A stretch of 64,000 nucleotides of DNA from Cymbidium sinense (taxonomy: Eukaryota; Streptophyta; Magnoliopsida; Asparagales; Orchidaceae). The DNA is taken from contig CM038220.1 of assembly GCA_021442155.1 (NCBI GenBank), forward strand, positions 76,495,817 through 76,559,816, given 5' to 3'. Positions 48,760-59,728 of the stretch are shown here, in pieces; the first letter of the stretch is position 1; each line of letters starts with the position of its first letter. Made by a program: the position numbers and the translations under genes. Under the pieces are notes generated by a model that did not search any database, was not told the origin of the DNA, and worked only from the letters and a program-made list of their open reading frames with translations.

Positions 48760-51658
48760 GGTAGAAAGTATTAGCTCTTGAAGTTGAGTAGATTGCTCTA
48801 TGGACAATCATCTCCTTAGCTCCTTGCTTTGATGGAATTTGATCTCCTCTTGCCTTTGGAGCTTGGGAAAGATGTTGGGTAAGCTTCGATTTAGGTGGAG
48901 TGTGCAAAGAGAATTTGGTGGAGTTTGAGTGTAGAGGGCAATTCAATGGAGGTCCTATTTTTTTGCTGGGGAAAAGAATGGAAATTTCCAATTCCTTCTA
49001 GAGAGCTTAGGATCACTCAATAATGGTTCCTATGACTCTCTCTTACTCAATCGATAGTGAGAACAATTGAAGTGAGTATATACCCCCCATCAAATGGCCA
49101 AAGCATTATTTTTCATTTTGATTCAATTGCCAAGATTGAAAGGGTTGTTTGAGCTATTATAAGTTTACATGGTGGGTTTGGGTGGAGTGGTAACCTCCCA
49201 TGTGCTTCAAATTGAGTGGATATAAGTTTTTCATATGGCCAATTTGAGCCATGTGCTCGATTTTGGCCTTGGGTAAATTTGGATTTACCCGAACCCATTG
49301 GGTTGGGTGTGCCACCCTCTATAGGGTCTACTTGACCAATTAGGAAGGTATCAAGTTGGTATGAAGAGGACTTGACCAAATTTCCCATGGATTTGATCAA
49401 AATATGTTCTATGGCCTAGTGATAGAATGGTCATTTTGATTTTGAATTTGGATATGTTGAAAAAAAAAGGTTTGGCCAAGTTTCATTGGATTTGGAGTTC
49501 ATTTAGTATGGTTTGGCTCATGTTGACCCATTTAGGTCAAAATGGGTCAACTTGGGTCAAGTTGACCAATTGGTCAAATTGGGTCAAACCAAGGGTTGGG
49601 TCAAGTTCATATGACCATTTGAAATGGTTCAGTGGCTTTGGTTAGATTCAATTTGGTTTAGGCTTAAATTCAGTTCATATGACTTCATTTAAGTCAAATG
49701 GGTCAAGTTGATCACTTTGACCCATTTGACCTATTTAAGCTAGGTCATGGGTAGGTTTAGGTTTGGTTAGTCATATGAAGTGGATTGGTATCTTTGTTTC
49801 CAATCAATTAAGTTTGAATTTGGCTCTACATGACCCATTGGTCAAGTTGGGTTCAAGGTCAATTGGCTAGGTTAGGTCTAATTAGTCAATTGAGGCTTTG
49901 GTCAAGTTCAACAAGTGATTTGGAAAGAACTTGACCCATTGGTTTCAATCAATTTGGCTTAGATCAAGTTTTGACACATTTTGACTTCTTAGGTCAAGTT
50001 GGGTCAACTTAGGTCAAGTGGCCAATTGGACTAGGTTAGGCTCAAATGTTGACTTGGTCAAGTTCAAACATAGGTCATGAATGAACTTAGATCAATGGTT
50101 TCAATCAATTTGGCCTATGGTGGATTTTGGCTATATTGGGTTTCATTTTGGCTAAGTGTTGACTTGGTCAACCCTTAGGTTTGACTTAGTTTGACCCAAA
50201 TTGGGTGACTGATCATCCCATGATGATTGTTGATCATGATGAGAGGCATAGGTGAGTTTGATTCAATCCAATTTGGTTAGGATCAGAATTTGGCTCATAA
50301 GGGTACTTTAGGTCACTTTGGGTTAAGTGAGCCTAAGTAAGTCACATGGTTTGGTTAAAGCTTGATTTGAGTTTGATTGAAATTGTATATGGCCTTCTGA
50401 TTGAAATATAAATCCATTTGCAAGTGGTTTGAAGTCAAATGGGTTTTGATTCATTTGAGAATTTCATATTCAAAGGAAGAACATGAATGGATTTGGGTTT
50501 TGATTTTTGAATTAGATTTTGGTTAAGTGATTAAAGTTTGTATTTATACTTGGATTCATGATTGTAGGGTTGATTAAATCATGAAGGAAAATCAAGAGTT
50601 TGGCTTGATTTGAAGTTGATTTGGCTAAGTTCAAGATTTTGACTTGAAAGGCTTAGGTTGGATTTTGAGTGGATTTGAGTTTGATTTTTGGAAGTGGTTT
50701 TGATTGTTTGAATTTATATTTCATTTATATATGTGAATATAAATGATAATATAAATGGGTGATGAGAAAATTTGATGAATTTGAAGTGTTTGATCATGAT
50801 TTAGGCTAAGTCCATTAAAAGGAATTTAAAGGACTTAGGAAATTTTGGAGTAGGGATTTGAATTTTGGATTTAGATTTTATTGATTTATATTTATATTTA
50901 ATTTATATATGTGAATGTAAATGAGAATATAAATGAGTTATGGGAAAATCTCATGAGTTTGAATTAGTTTGATCATGATTTAGGCTAAGTCCTTAAGAGG
51001 AAAATTAAGGACTTAAGATGGATTTTAAATTTGGAATTTAATTTTTGGATTTGATTTGATTGATTTGTGTTTATATTTTATTTATATATGTGAATATAAA
51101 TGATAATATAAATGAATTATGAGAAAATATCATGAGTTTGAATTGGTTTGGATATGATTTAGACTAAGTCCATGAAGGAAAATTTAAAAGACTTAGGAAA
51201 TTTCATGAATTGATATTGAATTTGAGTTTAGTTTGATTGGTTTAAATTTATATTTCATTTATATATGTGAATTTAAATGAGAATATAAATGAATTATGAT
51301 AAAATCTCATGAATTTAAATTGATTTTATCATGATTTTGGATAAGTCCTTAAAAGGGAGATTAAGGGACTTAGAAAATTTTGGAGTTTGAAATTTCATTC
51401 ATGGGTTTCAATCATGGATCATATGGAATTGATTTGAGTTTGGAGAAAATCAAATAAGATTTATTTGGAACTTGACTTGAAGGAAGGAAGGTGAGAGTGG
51501 TTCAAGCTAAGGGTAGCAAGTTTTCCTAACACCCAGGCATGACCTACTCTATGGCTAACTCTTCTAAGTCTCTGGTGGTTGAGTGTCCACCTAATCACTA
51601 GATGTGTCTTATGATTAAGGAACTCTTAAAGCCTAGAGAAATCCTATGTCTAAGATGG
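48760..51658 (-). mobile_element. Long LTR, copy R4 (3' LTR of the coding element; U3 part only)
   Basis: This is the reverse complement of subfamily B U3: W-box field (49,510-50,330), four AT-rich subrepeats (50,690-51,310), and the head block up to 'gtctaagatgg' at 51,658. It is there joined directly to the 3' region of the minus-strand gypsy element, and the first ~35 bases of the LTR are missing. Its place downstream of integrase on the same strand makes it the 3' LTR of that element. The ORFs 48,653-49,645 are repeat sequence. Confidence 0.72.
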
Positions 51659-54015
51659 GCTAATAGGTGTGGTGTGATTGGCAAGGAACAGCATATTGGT
51701 GTTGACCGAAATGATCAACAACCGAAGATCACAACATAAATAATCTATCCCCAACCCAAGGTGTAGAAGTAATAGAGCTTAGTGCAATGTGGCTCTACTC
51801 ATGTCAGGAGAAAGGGAAGGAGGAATCCATTAGGGATGGAATATGTGATCCTTCCACTAGTAGGTTCAAGTCATCCATTAGGGGATGGGAGGTTTGATTT
51901 GATTTAAGTCTCGCTGAGGAGAAATTTCCACTAGGGAAAAGGGTTGAATTCATTTCAATTTTTAGATTTGTATTTTTGAGATGGACTCTATTGGTTTGCA
52001 ATGACTGCACTAAGTAGGAGCCACGGAGGCCAAGGCTTAACTCAAATTTATCAATCTAAAGGGGTAGTCTACTAAACACATAGTAGGACTAGCCAACTAA
52101 AGGAATGTCTTTCGGTGTGCACTAGGAAGAAAGAGTAGTAGCCTTACATCCTCCAAAGTAGAGACCAGTTGCTGGGGTAATCTATTGGAAAGACAACAGA
52201 TTGAACCCAACCTAGGACTGACTATTGAGTGAATGGGGGACTTAGATCCACTCAAAGATAGTCAAGATTAATTTCATTTTTTAGATTTGGTTTATTTTGA
52301 TGGATTCTGTTGGTCTGCGATGAATTACACCGAGAAGGGGCTCATATCAGCCTAGACCTATCTTAGATTTACAGAACCAAAGGGAGTAGCTTCCCGGCTA
52401 ATAGGAGAACTATCCGACCATAGGAGTGCCTTTCAGTTTGCAATGATCAATTGAATGGAAGAAAGCTCGGGGGCTCACATCTTTGACAAGAAAATACCAC
52501 TGGGATGATCGGTTGCTTTGGGCAACAAATCAAATCCGACCTAAGGCTACTTGTCAGTTTGTGAGAATCTTGTTAGAAAGAATGCATCATAGTCTTACAT
52601 CATCCCAAATGAGGGTAACACCTATTTATGGAAAATAGATTGAACGATCTAGGGTGATAATGGGTGAGTACCACCCAAGGATTTATCTCTCAAGTAGTGG
52701 GGTCTATAGGGAGTTTCTTGACCGCCTAAAGATAGGATGCCTATTTGGGAAAAGGGGCCCTTTGGGGGCTTGAACTCCTGATCCATAAGCAAATTAAATT
52801 TTTATTTATTTTGTTTAGTTTGTTTATTGTGGACCCTGTTAGTTTGTGAGGGATCAAACTAAGAAGGAGCATATATCGACTAGACCTATCTCATTCTTGA
52901 CCAAGGGAGAATCTGCATCTAATAAATTCTCCAACCACAGGTTAGGAAAGGGGAATCCAATCCAAAAAGTAACTCGGTCTAAATGGGGTCAAAGAATGTG
53001 ATCCAAATAGAGTGCAGGGGATGCTAAGGGCTTAATCTAGAATCCTAGAGAAAATGACATGGCTAATCATACATCCAATAGGTATTCGATGGCCAACTCA
53101 AGGAGAAAGTGTGGAGACTCACATCAAGAGTGGCATATCCACCGGGTGAGTCGCTGTCAGCATAGCGAACATCAACCAACCTAAGTTCCCCGTCGGATTG
53201 CAATAATCAGCCTGGGAAGAAAGCTCGAGGGCTCACATCCTTTATAGCGAGGGATTCTAAGATAATCTGTCTTCTCATAGGTCATCCGACCTAGGGAATC
53301 TTGAGTGAATGCCATTGGGGACTTACATTGACTCAAATGTAGTCAAGAGGGAAAGAAGCCTCTAGGGACTTATCATAAATCTCGATATACTGACCTAGTT
53401 AAATCATGATGATTAGTTCAAGAAGAAAGCAGGACTCACATCTTCTAAAACAAATCAATGAGGTAGCTTCTGGGAGTGAAGTCTACCAAACTAACAAGGC
53501 TCATTGGTTTGTAAATCAAGTTAGGAAGAAAAGAGGACTCACATCTTCCAAACAAGTGACCACTAGGGTGACATACTAGGTAGCATGTAGACCTGAGCGA
53601 CCAATGAGTGAGTGCCTTGCTCCCACATCAAAATAACCCGAGATAAAGATTTATGTTTATTATTGTGCATGTGTTAAAAGGAATAGGACGCCTCTATGGG
53701 ACTCTTACATCTACCTTAAACATGCTTGGGGATTCAAATGAAGTGGTTCCACGGATGGAAAATAGGATTCCCACTAAGAAAGAATGCAGGTTCTCTCTAA
53801 CTTAGTTATGCTAATCGAAATAGGATGCCTTTTGGGTTCTCTTACACCTATTCTAATAGCATCGATATTATGTTTATGTTGTGAAAGAGGGATAGGATAG
53901 ACTCTTACACTACCTAAACACATCACGTGAGAAGATTAAGACAAGCAAACAATGCTTGAAAAGAGAAGATTTGATGAATGGAATCAGATTTTGTTCTTTT
54001 TATTAATAATTATTT
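51659..54015 (-). other. Gypsy 3' untranslated region with subrepeats
   Basis: 2.36 kb separate the pol stop (54,016) from the LTR. It has no gene but is full of diverged subrepeats. One module, 'tttagattt...gatgga[c/t]tctgttggt[t/c]tgc[a/g]atga', is near 51,955-52,025, 52,275-52,350 and 52,795-52,880. Another, 'gaagaaag...gggctcacatc', is near 52,125, 52,460, 53,110, 53,215, 53,425 and 53,525. A third pair, 'ataggacgcctctatggga' / 'ataggatgccttttgggtt', is near 53,680 and 53,820. Long repeat-bearing 3' regions are known for Tat/Ogre elements. Confidence 0.55.
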
Positions 54016-55110
54016 TCAAACATGATTTATTTCATCATAATATTTCTTTAGGTAGAGCCCATTAATTGGAAGCATCATGTTCCCCTTTACAATCAATAAG
54101 CTGATAAGATCCTCCTTGGTAGGCCTTCTCTATGACATAGGGGCCTTCCCAAGTGAGTTCAAACTTGCTTCCCATCTTTGAGGGCAACAAGGTCTCCTTA
54201 GGACTAACACAAGTTCTCCTACTCGAAAATACCTAAGGTGGACCAGCTTGCTATGAGCTTGAATCATTTTGGTCTTATTCAACTTGAGGTTCTAGCAAGC
54301 CCAGAGGTAAATTTCCTCCAAACCTTTGAGCTCTTCTAACCATAATATTGCATTCTGCTCTAAAGTGATCTTGCTACCCAATGCTATCCTTAGTGATGGG
54401 AGTTGAACTTCTAAAGGTAAGATGGCTTCGGACCCATACACTAAGGAAAATGGGGTAGACTGAGTTGGAGTTTGATATGTGGTGCGGTAAGCCCACAAGG
54501 CTTCAACTAACTGCTCGTTCCACTATCATTTGTTGTCATCAAGAGTCTTCTTCAATATTTTGATGAGAGTTTTGTTGAATGCTTCTGCTAAGCCATTTGC
54601 TCTGGGTAGTATATGATGGAGTATCTCTAATCTATACCGTGTCTTCTGGAAAAGCTGTTGATGTTCGTGCTTTTGAATTTGTACCATTACAATATGATTC
54701 TAATATGCGAAGCACATTTGCGTGTCCTCTAAGTGGGATGGACCCCAACTTGGAAAAGTAGTCGTGGTAAGATGAACCGATGCCCCTTGGAAGAAGAAGG
54801 AGGATTGATCGGACCCACAATGTATGTACAACACTCGAATGGCCATGAGGCCAATGTAGGGTGTAGAATGTTAGGTGGTTGGTGGAGGACCACACCATGT
54901 ACTAGCATTGATGGGATCTCTAGCTACATCCATGCATAATCATGCCCTAATATCTCTTGATCTTCATCTTCATCTTGACGGATTGACATGATCCACATAG
55001 ACTAAATGTACCTCGATTACAATGCCACAAGCTTCATGTTTGTCTAAACAACATAACCATATTTGGTCAAAGGATCGGCGTGATAGGTGCCATCAGAGAG
55101 CATAGAAGAG
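54016..55110 (-). pseudogene. Gypsy integrase with C-terminal tail, decayed
   Basis: This is the C-terminal part of pol. On the minus strand the region near 55,000-55,060 resembles the zinc-binding N-terminus (EVHLVYVDHV, an H-x5-H). Near 54,830-54,870 'WPFECCTYIVGPI' matches the integrase core start, normally WPF..WG.DI.GP, with the first catalytic Asp replaced by Tyr. 'ANGLAEAFNKTLIKILKKTL' near 54,560-54,610 contains the catalytic Glu, followed by 'ALWAYRTTYQTP' and 'LVYGSEAILPLEVQLPSLRI' (54,498-54,292). The C-terminus 'PINGLYLKKYYDEINHV' ends at a TGA, 54,016-54,018. At least three frame changes and several stops break it. The tail type and the absence of a chromodomain fit Tat-lineage elements. 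Confidence 0.85.
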
Positions 55111-55116
55111 AGCTCT

Positions 55117-55616
55117 CTATTTCACCATATGGGCTTGTGCCTTTCTTGGGTAGTTTATCGTGTTCAAATAGTCTATGAATGGGCCTCCAATATAGCTCCT
55201 TATCCCATAGGCAATGACAACCTCCCCTTCAAGAGAAAGTCTCTCAATGAGTTCAACATCAATAAGGGATAAGACTTGTCTATTTTGGACCCTTATTGAA
55301 ATGGACTCATCTTCCGTGCATGCCAATTCTTTGGCAAGTTTGGCCAAAGCATCTGCTACTACATTCTCTGCTTGGTGAACCTTGTAGATGGTGACTTCAG
55401 GAATCTGGGCCAATAGCTTCATGGTATACTCGTGGTAATGATGAAGCTTGGGTTTGAGAACTTTGTAGGAGCCGACAATCTAGTTGATGACCAAGAATCC
55501 CAAAGATGTTGATGCTCTTGACGATAGTGATGGCTAACTCTGATCAAAATAAAAGCCTCATACTCGGCTTCATTGTTGTGGTGGGGGTTGGAAAGATAGT
55601 ATGAGAATCTCATCAC
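55117..55616 (-). pseudogene. Second (archaeal-type) RNase H of Tat-lineage pol, decayed
   Basis: Two adjacent minus-strand frames give the halves of an additional RNase H. 'RFSYYLSNPHHNNEAEYEAF' (about 55,550-55,610) matches the N-terminal part with the NNxAEYEA motif. 'KVHQAENVVADALAKLAKEL' (about 55,320-55,380) matches the C-terminal part with the catalytic Asp of the ADALAKLA motif. The middle (FGDSQLV-type) is frame-shifted. Residues following it lead toward integrase. An extra RNase H placed between the ordinary RNase H and integrase is a hallmark of the Tat/Ogre lineage and is the main reason for the lineage call. Confidence 0.8.
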
Positions 55617-55859
55617 ATCGCTAGGGTTAGGAGAACTATTCGCCTTTCTGGAGAATAGATGGTGCTTCCCTTGTGAAAAGAAGTTGCACCATCAAATACA
55701 TCTCCCATCAATGATTGTCAACCTCCCCTAAGTTCATGATTTGTTTGTCAGGGAGATCATCACTAGGAGAATCGAGAAGTAGGTGTCTTTGCTAAGAAAT
55801 CCACTAGTGCTTGTCCTTTTGCTGCATGGAGGGGTACAAATGTGATATCAAACTATGAG

Positions 55860-56170
55860 AGAATCATAGACCAGTGCAGCAAACATCCAGATAGCATTGG
55901 TCATGTCATGAGGTACTGCAGTGGATTGTTACTGGAGATCAAGTTCACCTTATAAGAAAGCATATAGTGTCGTAGCTTCTGAGATGCAAAGATCAAAGCT
56001 AGGAAATGTTTTGCAATAGGTGGATAGTTTTCTTCAGCAGGAATGAGATGATGGCTGAGGTAGTAGAGAGTGTTCTCCTTCCCTTTGTCATTGGCTTGGG
56101 CCAATAGGGCACCAAGGAGTCATCCAATGTAGCAGTGTAGAGGATAAGTGGCACTGCCGGGATAGAACTA
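55860..56170 (-). pseudogene. Gypsy RT-linked RNase H, decayed
   Basis: The minus-strand ORF 56,104-55,901 contains 'LYYLSHHLIPAEENYPPIAK' and 'FASQKLRHYMLSYKVNLIS', matching the RNase H that directly follows RT in gypsy pol (usually YY.S..L...E.NY..IEK...A..FA..KLRHY). The upstream catalytic D part is lost in frameshifts near 56,110-56,170. Confidence 0.82.
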
Positions 56171-56176
56171 GCAACT

Positions 56177-57000
56177 TCACCAAATATTGCTTGATATCTT
56201 CAAAGGCATGTTGACACTTGTCATCCCACTTGAACTTGGCATCCTTTTTGATAAGTGCTGAAAATGGTTTGCATCTCCCGATGGGAGATAAATCTTAGAT
56301 ATGCCAGTCAACCATCCATGGAAGGATCTGAGTTGAGTTAAACTCTTAGGAGGTGGCATTTCTAAGATAGCTTTGATCTTTTCAGGATCTATCTCTATTC
56401 CCCAGTGTCAGACAACAAACCTAAAGAATTTCCCAAATACTCAATGCACACTTTGAGGATTCATTTTGAGGTTATAATATCTTAACCATTTGAAAACTAC
56501 TCTCAAGTTAAAGAGACGGTCTTCCTTTTCTCTTCTCTTAACTACCTGATGATGGATGAGGTCATTAAAGTACGAGTTATGGTCCATTGGTAAGTAGCAC
56601 CAGTATTTTTTAAGGCCAAAAGACATGACCCTATAATAGAAGATTCTTATCGAGATTTGAAAAGCAGTGTTTCTTTCATCTTCAGGAGACATCTTGATTT
56701 GGTTGTAGCAGATGACCCATCCATGAAAGCAAAGACTGCATGATATGAGGCGATGTCCACCATTAGTTCTAGTATAGGAAGAGGAAATTTATCCTTAGGA
56801 CATGCCTTGTTTAAGTCCCTGAAATTGACGCAAATGTGAATTTGGTCATTCTTCTTCTTAACTGGTATGACACCAGCTAGCTAGGTAGGATATGTTTCTT
56901 CCTTGATGAAATCAGCATCGATCAATTTCTTGACTTCAGAAATGACCTATTGTTCGATTTCTAATCGCATGCGTCTAGGAGCTTGCTTAATAAGGGTAGC
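56177..57000 (-). pseudogene. Gypsy reverse transcriptase, decayed, YxDD box missing
   Basis: RT blocks are readable in order on the minus strand. 'APRRMRLEIEQ' and 'VKKLIDADFIKEE' are near 56,900-56,990. 'GVIPVKKKNDQIHICVNFRD' then 'LNKACPKDKFPLP' are near 56,780-56,880. 'MSPEDERNTAF' is at 56,660-56,692, 'RVMSFGLK' near 56,620, 'DLIHHQVVKRREKEDRLFNL' near 56,510-56,570, and 'MPPPKSLTQLRSFHGWL' at 56,310-56,359 (start of the connection domain). Between DLIHH and the KREDRL-like block, intact relatives have the catalytic Y-x-D-D. Here those residues are absent (junction about 56,545), so the enzyme cannot be active even apart from its stops and frameshifts. Confidence 0.88.
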
Positions 57001-57850
57001 GTTAGAATTTATTGCTAGCTTGTGGATTTATGAGATGAGATAATTTGAGCATCTCTTCATAACTCCATGTGAAGCAATCTTTAAACTCAATCAATAGCCT
57101 AACTAAGTCATTGGTTTCTTCTTCATTCAATGAATTGATATGCGTCGGATATGGATTTTCTTCTCACGAGGTTGATTTCTTTAAGCTTGTCAATTATTGA
57201 ATGGATCTCCTCTTCAAATTTTGAAGGTGCATCCTTGATTTGGAGATCATAGATCATCAGGTTTCTAAACACACATTTCATAAGAATTGATGTTGTGTGA
57301 AAAGAACCTATCCAAATGATTGGTAATAATTAGCGATGTCATTGTGTCATCATATCGAATCCTAGTCCTGCTCTTAATTATGCTTCCCTGCTTGTATTGT
57401 TCAAAAACTTTTTGAAGTACTCTGACCTGTACCTGGACCATGTATGAGGAACTAAACCCTTCTATATAAGGTTATGAACACAAGGCGAGTAAAAGTCAAA
57501 TGATAATTCCATTAATTCTTTAAATGTATCATCCTCAAGTTCTACATCAACTTTAGGACTTGAAAATAATGATCCCTAAAAGAATCTCTTCAGGTTCATA
57601 TCATTGGAAGACTTAGGGACTTCCTTAACTACTAAACCTTCAACTTTCTGAGATGTAAGTGAGGCTAGAGCTAAGGTCCTCAGCTGCTGCCTAATAGTCT
57701 CACATAAACCTAATTCGAATACTTTGCTCTGTCTGGAGGCCCAGTCTTCGTCGATGTCTCGATCAAAAGTCACCTCTAATGGAACCCGCTGAGAGGGGTT
57801 GGATGGTATGCTAATCACATTAGACTCATCCTCCAAACTGGATTCCAAGT
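57001..57850 (-). pseudogene. Linker between protease and RT in gypsy pol
   Basis: The minus-strand frame 57,848-57,576 is acidic (begins MESSLEDESNVISIP, contains FDRDIDEDW) and a further Glu/Asp-rich stretch follows near 57,490-57,560. No enzymatic motif is visible. In Tat/Ogre elements the protease-RT boundary is a variable linker, in Ogre containing an intron. That is known of the lineage and not shown here. Stops interrupt the region. Confidence 0.5.
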
Positions 57851-58125
57851 CTATGTGAATAGTAAGGGTACTCCTATGAACTAAAACATGGCCTCTGTTG
57901 GCTGATGGCCAAGTCTTCCACCTCTAACCTCTTTTACTACCTTTGCGGTGGAGGTTGAGTCATCTACCCACATGTCCATATGATGGAGCGTGGGTGGAAT
58001 GTGATCTTGGATCTATTTTCTTCAATTCCCCTTTATTATTTTCTTGGATTTTCATTTTTCTTTTCTTTTTCTTTTGCCTTTTCTTTTTCTTCATTTTCTT
58101 TTTCTTATTATTTTGAGTTTGAATT
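57851..58125 (-). pseudogene. Lysine-rich linker segment
   Basis: On the minus strand 58,030-58,130 encodes an almost pure Lys/Arg run (KKKKMKKKKRQKKKKR), visible as a TTTTCTTTTTCTT-type tract on the plus strand. It lies directly downstream of the protease-like block. It could be a remnant of a basic linker or nuclear localisation signal, or a simple-sequence expansion of an A-rich spot. Confidence 0.4.
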
Positions 58126-58560
58126 TTATCCAAGTTCACGAGAAAGGGTGTTTTGAGGAAGATAGTAGCTCGCATCCTCATAAATCTTAATCTCTCTAAT
58201 TAAAAATGGTTTTTTATCTCTATTGACACGGTATTCAATCACATCTTTTCTGAACTTGATGCATCGATGGAGGGAGGATGGAATGATCTTGTTCAGATGT
58301 ATCCAAGGCCTACCGAGCAAAGTAGTGAGCGAAGTATTTGAATCAATGATGTAAAATTTGGCTTCAGTCTTCCAATCACCTATCTCCAAAGGTAACACTA
58401 TAGAACCTAAAGCCCACTCACCTTGTTCATTGAAACCTCTCAACATCATATCTCCTGTAGAGATGTATCCTCAAATGCAAGGGTCTTTAGACTCATAATG
58501 TTCATCGATGCACTAGATCCATGAGGCTCACCGCACATCGGGCTCACCCGACTTCTCCTA
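58126..58560 (-). pseudogene. Gypsy aspartic protease, decayed
   Basis: 'HGSSASMNIMSLKTLAFEDT' (about 58,465-58,523) aligns with the protease active-site segment, in which intact Tat elements have D-x-G-S or D-G-S. The residue before GSS is His here, so the catalytic Asp appears lost. After a frame change, the ORF 58,449-58,126 continues with 'MMLRGFNEQGEWALGSIVLP', 'KFYIIDSNTSLTTLLGRPWI' and 'HLNKIIPSSLHRCIKF', matching the conserved flap and LLGRPWIH block of this lineage. It lies between the gag zinc-knuckle region and the RT, as expected. Confidence 0.8.
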
Positions 58561-58865
58561 TGGGACCCTTAGAATCAGATGATTCTAAGTCTATCTCAAG
58601 AGGAAAACCCATTGTATTCAGAGTAGGAAAGTACAACTCTGAATCGGAAAGAGGAAGATCAGAATTATTATAATTATTTTTACTTGAAGAGTTATCATTA
58701 GAAATAGAAGAAGATAACCCATCAAAAGTAATACAGATGTAATTTAAACTAGCTTTATTCTTTAATTTCTTGGATTTGTTTGGAGGTACAAAGTAGAAAT
58801 CAAGTAAAATGAGTGGGGTAAAGGATTTGATGCCCTTATCCATCTATACAAGAGTTCTAAGAAGA
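58561..58865 (-). pseudogene. Gag-protease linker
   Basis: An ORF of about 99 residues starts MDKGIKSFTPLILLDFYFV. It is rich in Ser and Asn, with runs of SSS and NN, and ends just before the protease. No domain is recognised. Position and frame suggest it is the low-complexity linker of the polyprotein. Confidence 0.5.
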
Positions 58866-58869
58866 AGAA

Positions 58870-59640
58870 CTAGCTGAAGTGGAAGAAGTCATAGGTGTGG
58901 AAGCTATAATTGTAGGCTGGAGGATGGACTTGTGGTGGTTGCACTACTAGGCTATCGCTGACACATGCTGCTACTTCCATTGAGCTCCCCCTTTCCTTGA
59001 GTTGGCAACTTGCAAACCTTCCTTGATGTTGGAGGTTTGGTATCAGAACCTTAGGAAAGCTTCTTGATCTTCCGGACATCTTCTTAGAGGTTTTAGATAT
59101 ATAAATATCCCAACCTTCTTTAGTTTTGGAAGGATCATATGTATCCCCAAGGATTACCCTGATGGAACTGGATGGTAGTTCCACAAGGTAATCCTTTGGG
59201 ATAACTACACCGGTCTTGAAGCTATGTTCAAGCCAGTCCTTAAATGTGAAACAATCCTCCAAAATATGACCTAGCATGATGGTAGGGGCAAAATTTAGGA
59301 TCATGACTTTTGCCTACTTCCTCCGATCTCCTAGGCTCGGATAGCTGAAAATCAAGTTTCTTTAAGAGATTCTTAAAGATCTTCTTGACTACCTTCCTCT
59401 TAAATGAATAAGGTTTATTAAGCTTATCTAAAAGAGTAGGTGGACCATAGCTACCTGATGGCGGGTATGTGTGCCCCTGCTGCTGGTGGTATGGCTGAGG
59501 AGGTGGTGGTGCTGGCCGTGGAAGCTATTGTGGAGGCCGTTAGGGCTGCCTCGGTGGTGGTAAAGGAGGTGGAAGCGAAGAAGGTTGTGGTCTCTAGGCT
59601 GATCTAGTTCTTTTATTCCCACTCTACCTCCTTGCTCAGT
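58870..59640 (-). pseudogene. Gag C-terminal part: proline-rich linker and zinc-knuckle-like motif
   Basis: On the minus strand 59,620-59,440 encodes, in one frame, a Pro/Gln-rich stretch (PPPLPPPRQP, APPPPQPYHQQQGHTYP). It is followed near 59,280-59,310 by 'HDPKFCPYHH' and, after a frameshift, 'LGHILEDCFTFKDWLEHSF' (59,270-59,215). Together these are the C-x2-H...GH..EDC motif typical of Tat-lineage gag. Downstream residues 'ILGDTYDPSKTKEGWDIY' are not recognised. Stops and one or more frameshifts break it. Confidence 0.7.
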
Positions 59641-59728
59641 TTCTTCTCATGACCTTATGGCTTTGCTTTACTAGTCTTAAAAGGCAAGCTTTGGCCTCTC
59701 CTCGACAAGCTACCTTGTTGATTAGCTT

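Noticed and set aside
51660..51700. Polypurine tract just upstream of the 3' LTR (R4)
   Set aside because: The LTR start is truncated here, and the abutting sequence (GGCTAATAGGTGTGGTG) is neither purine- nor pyrimidine-rich.
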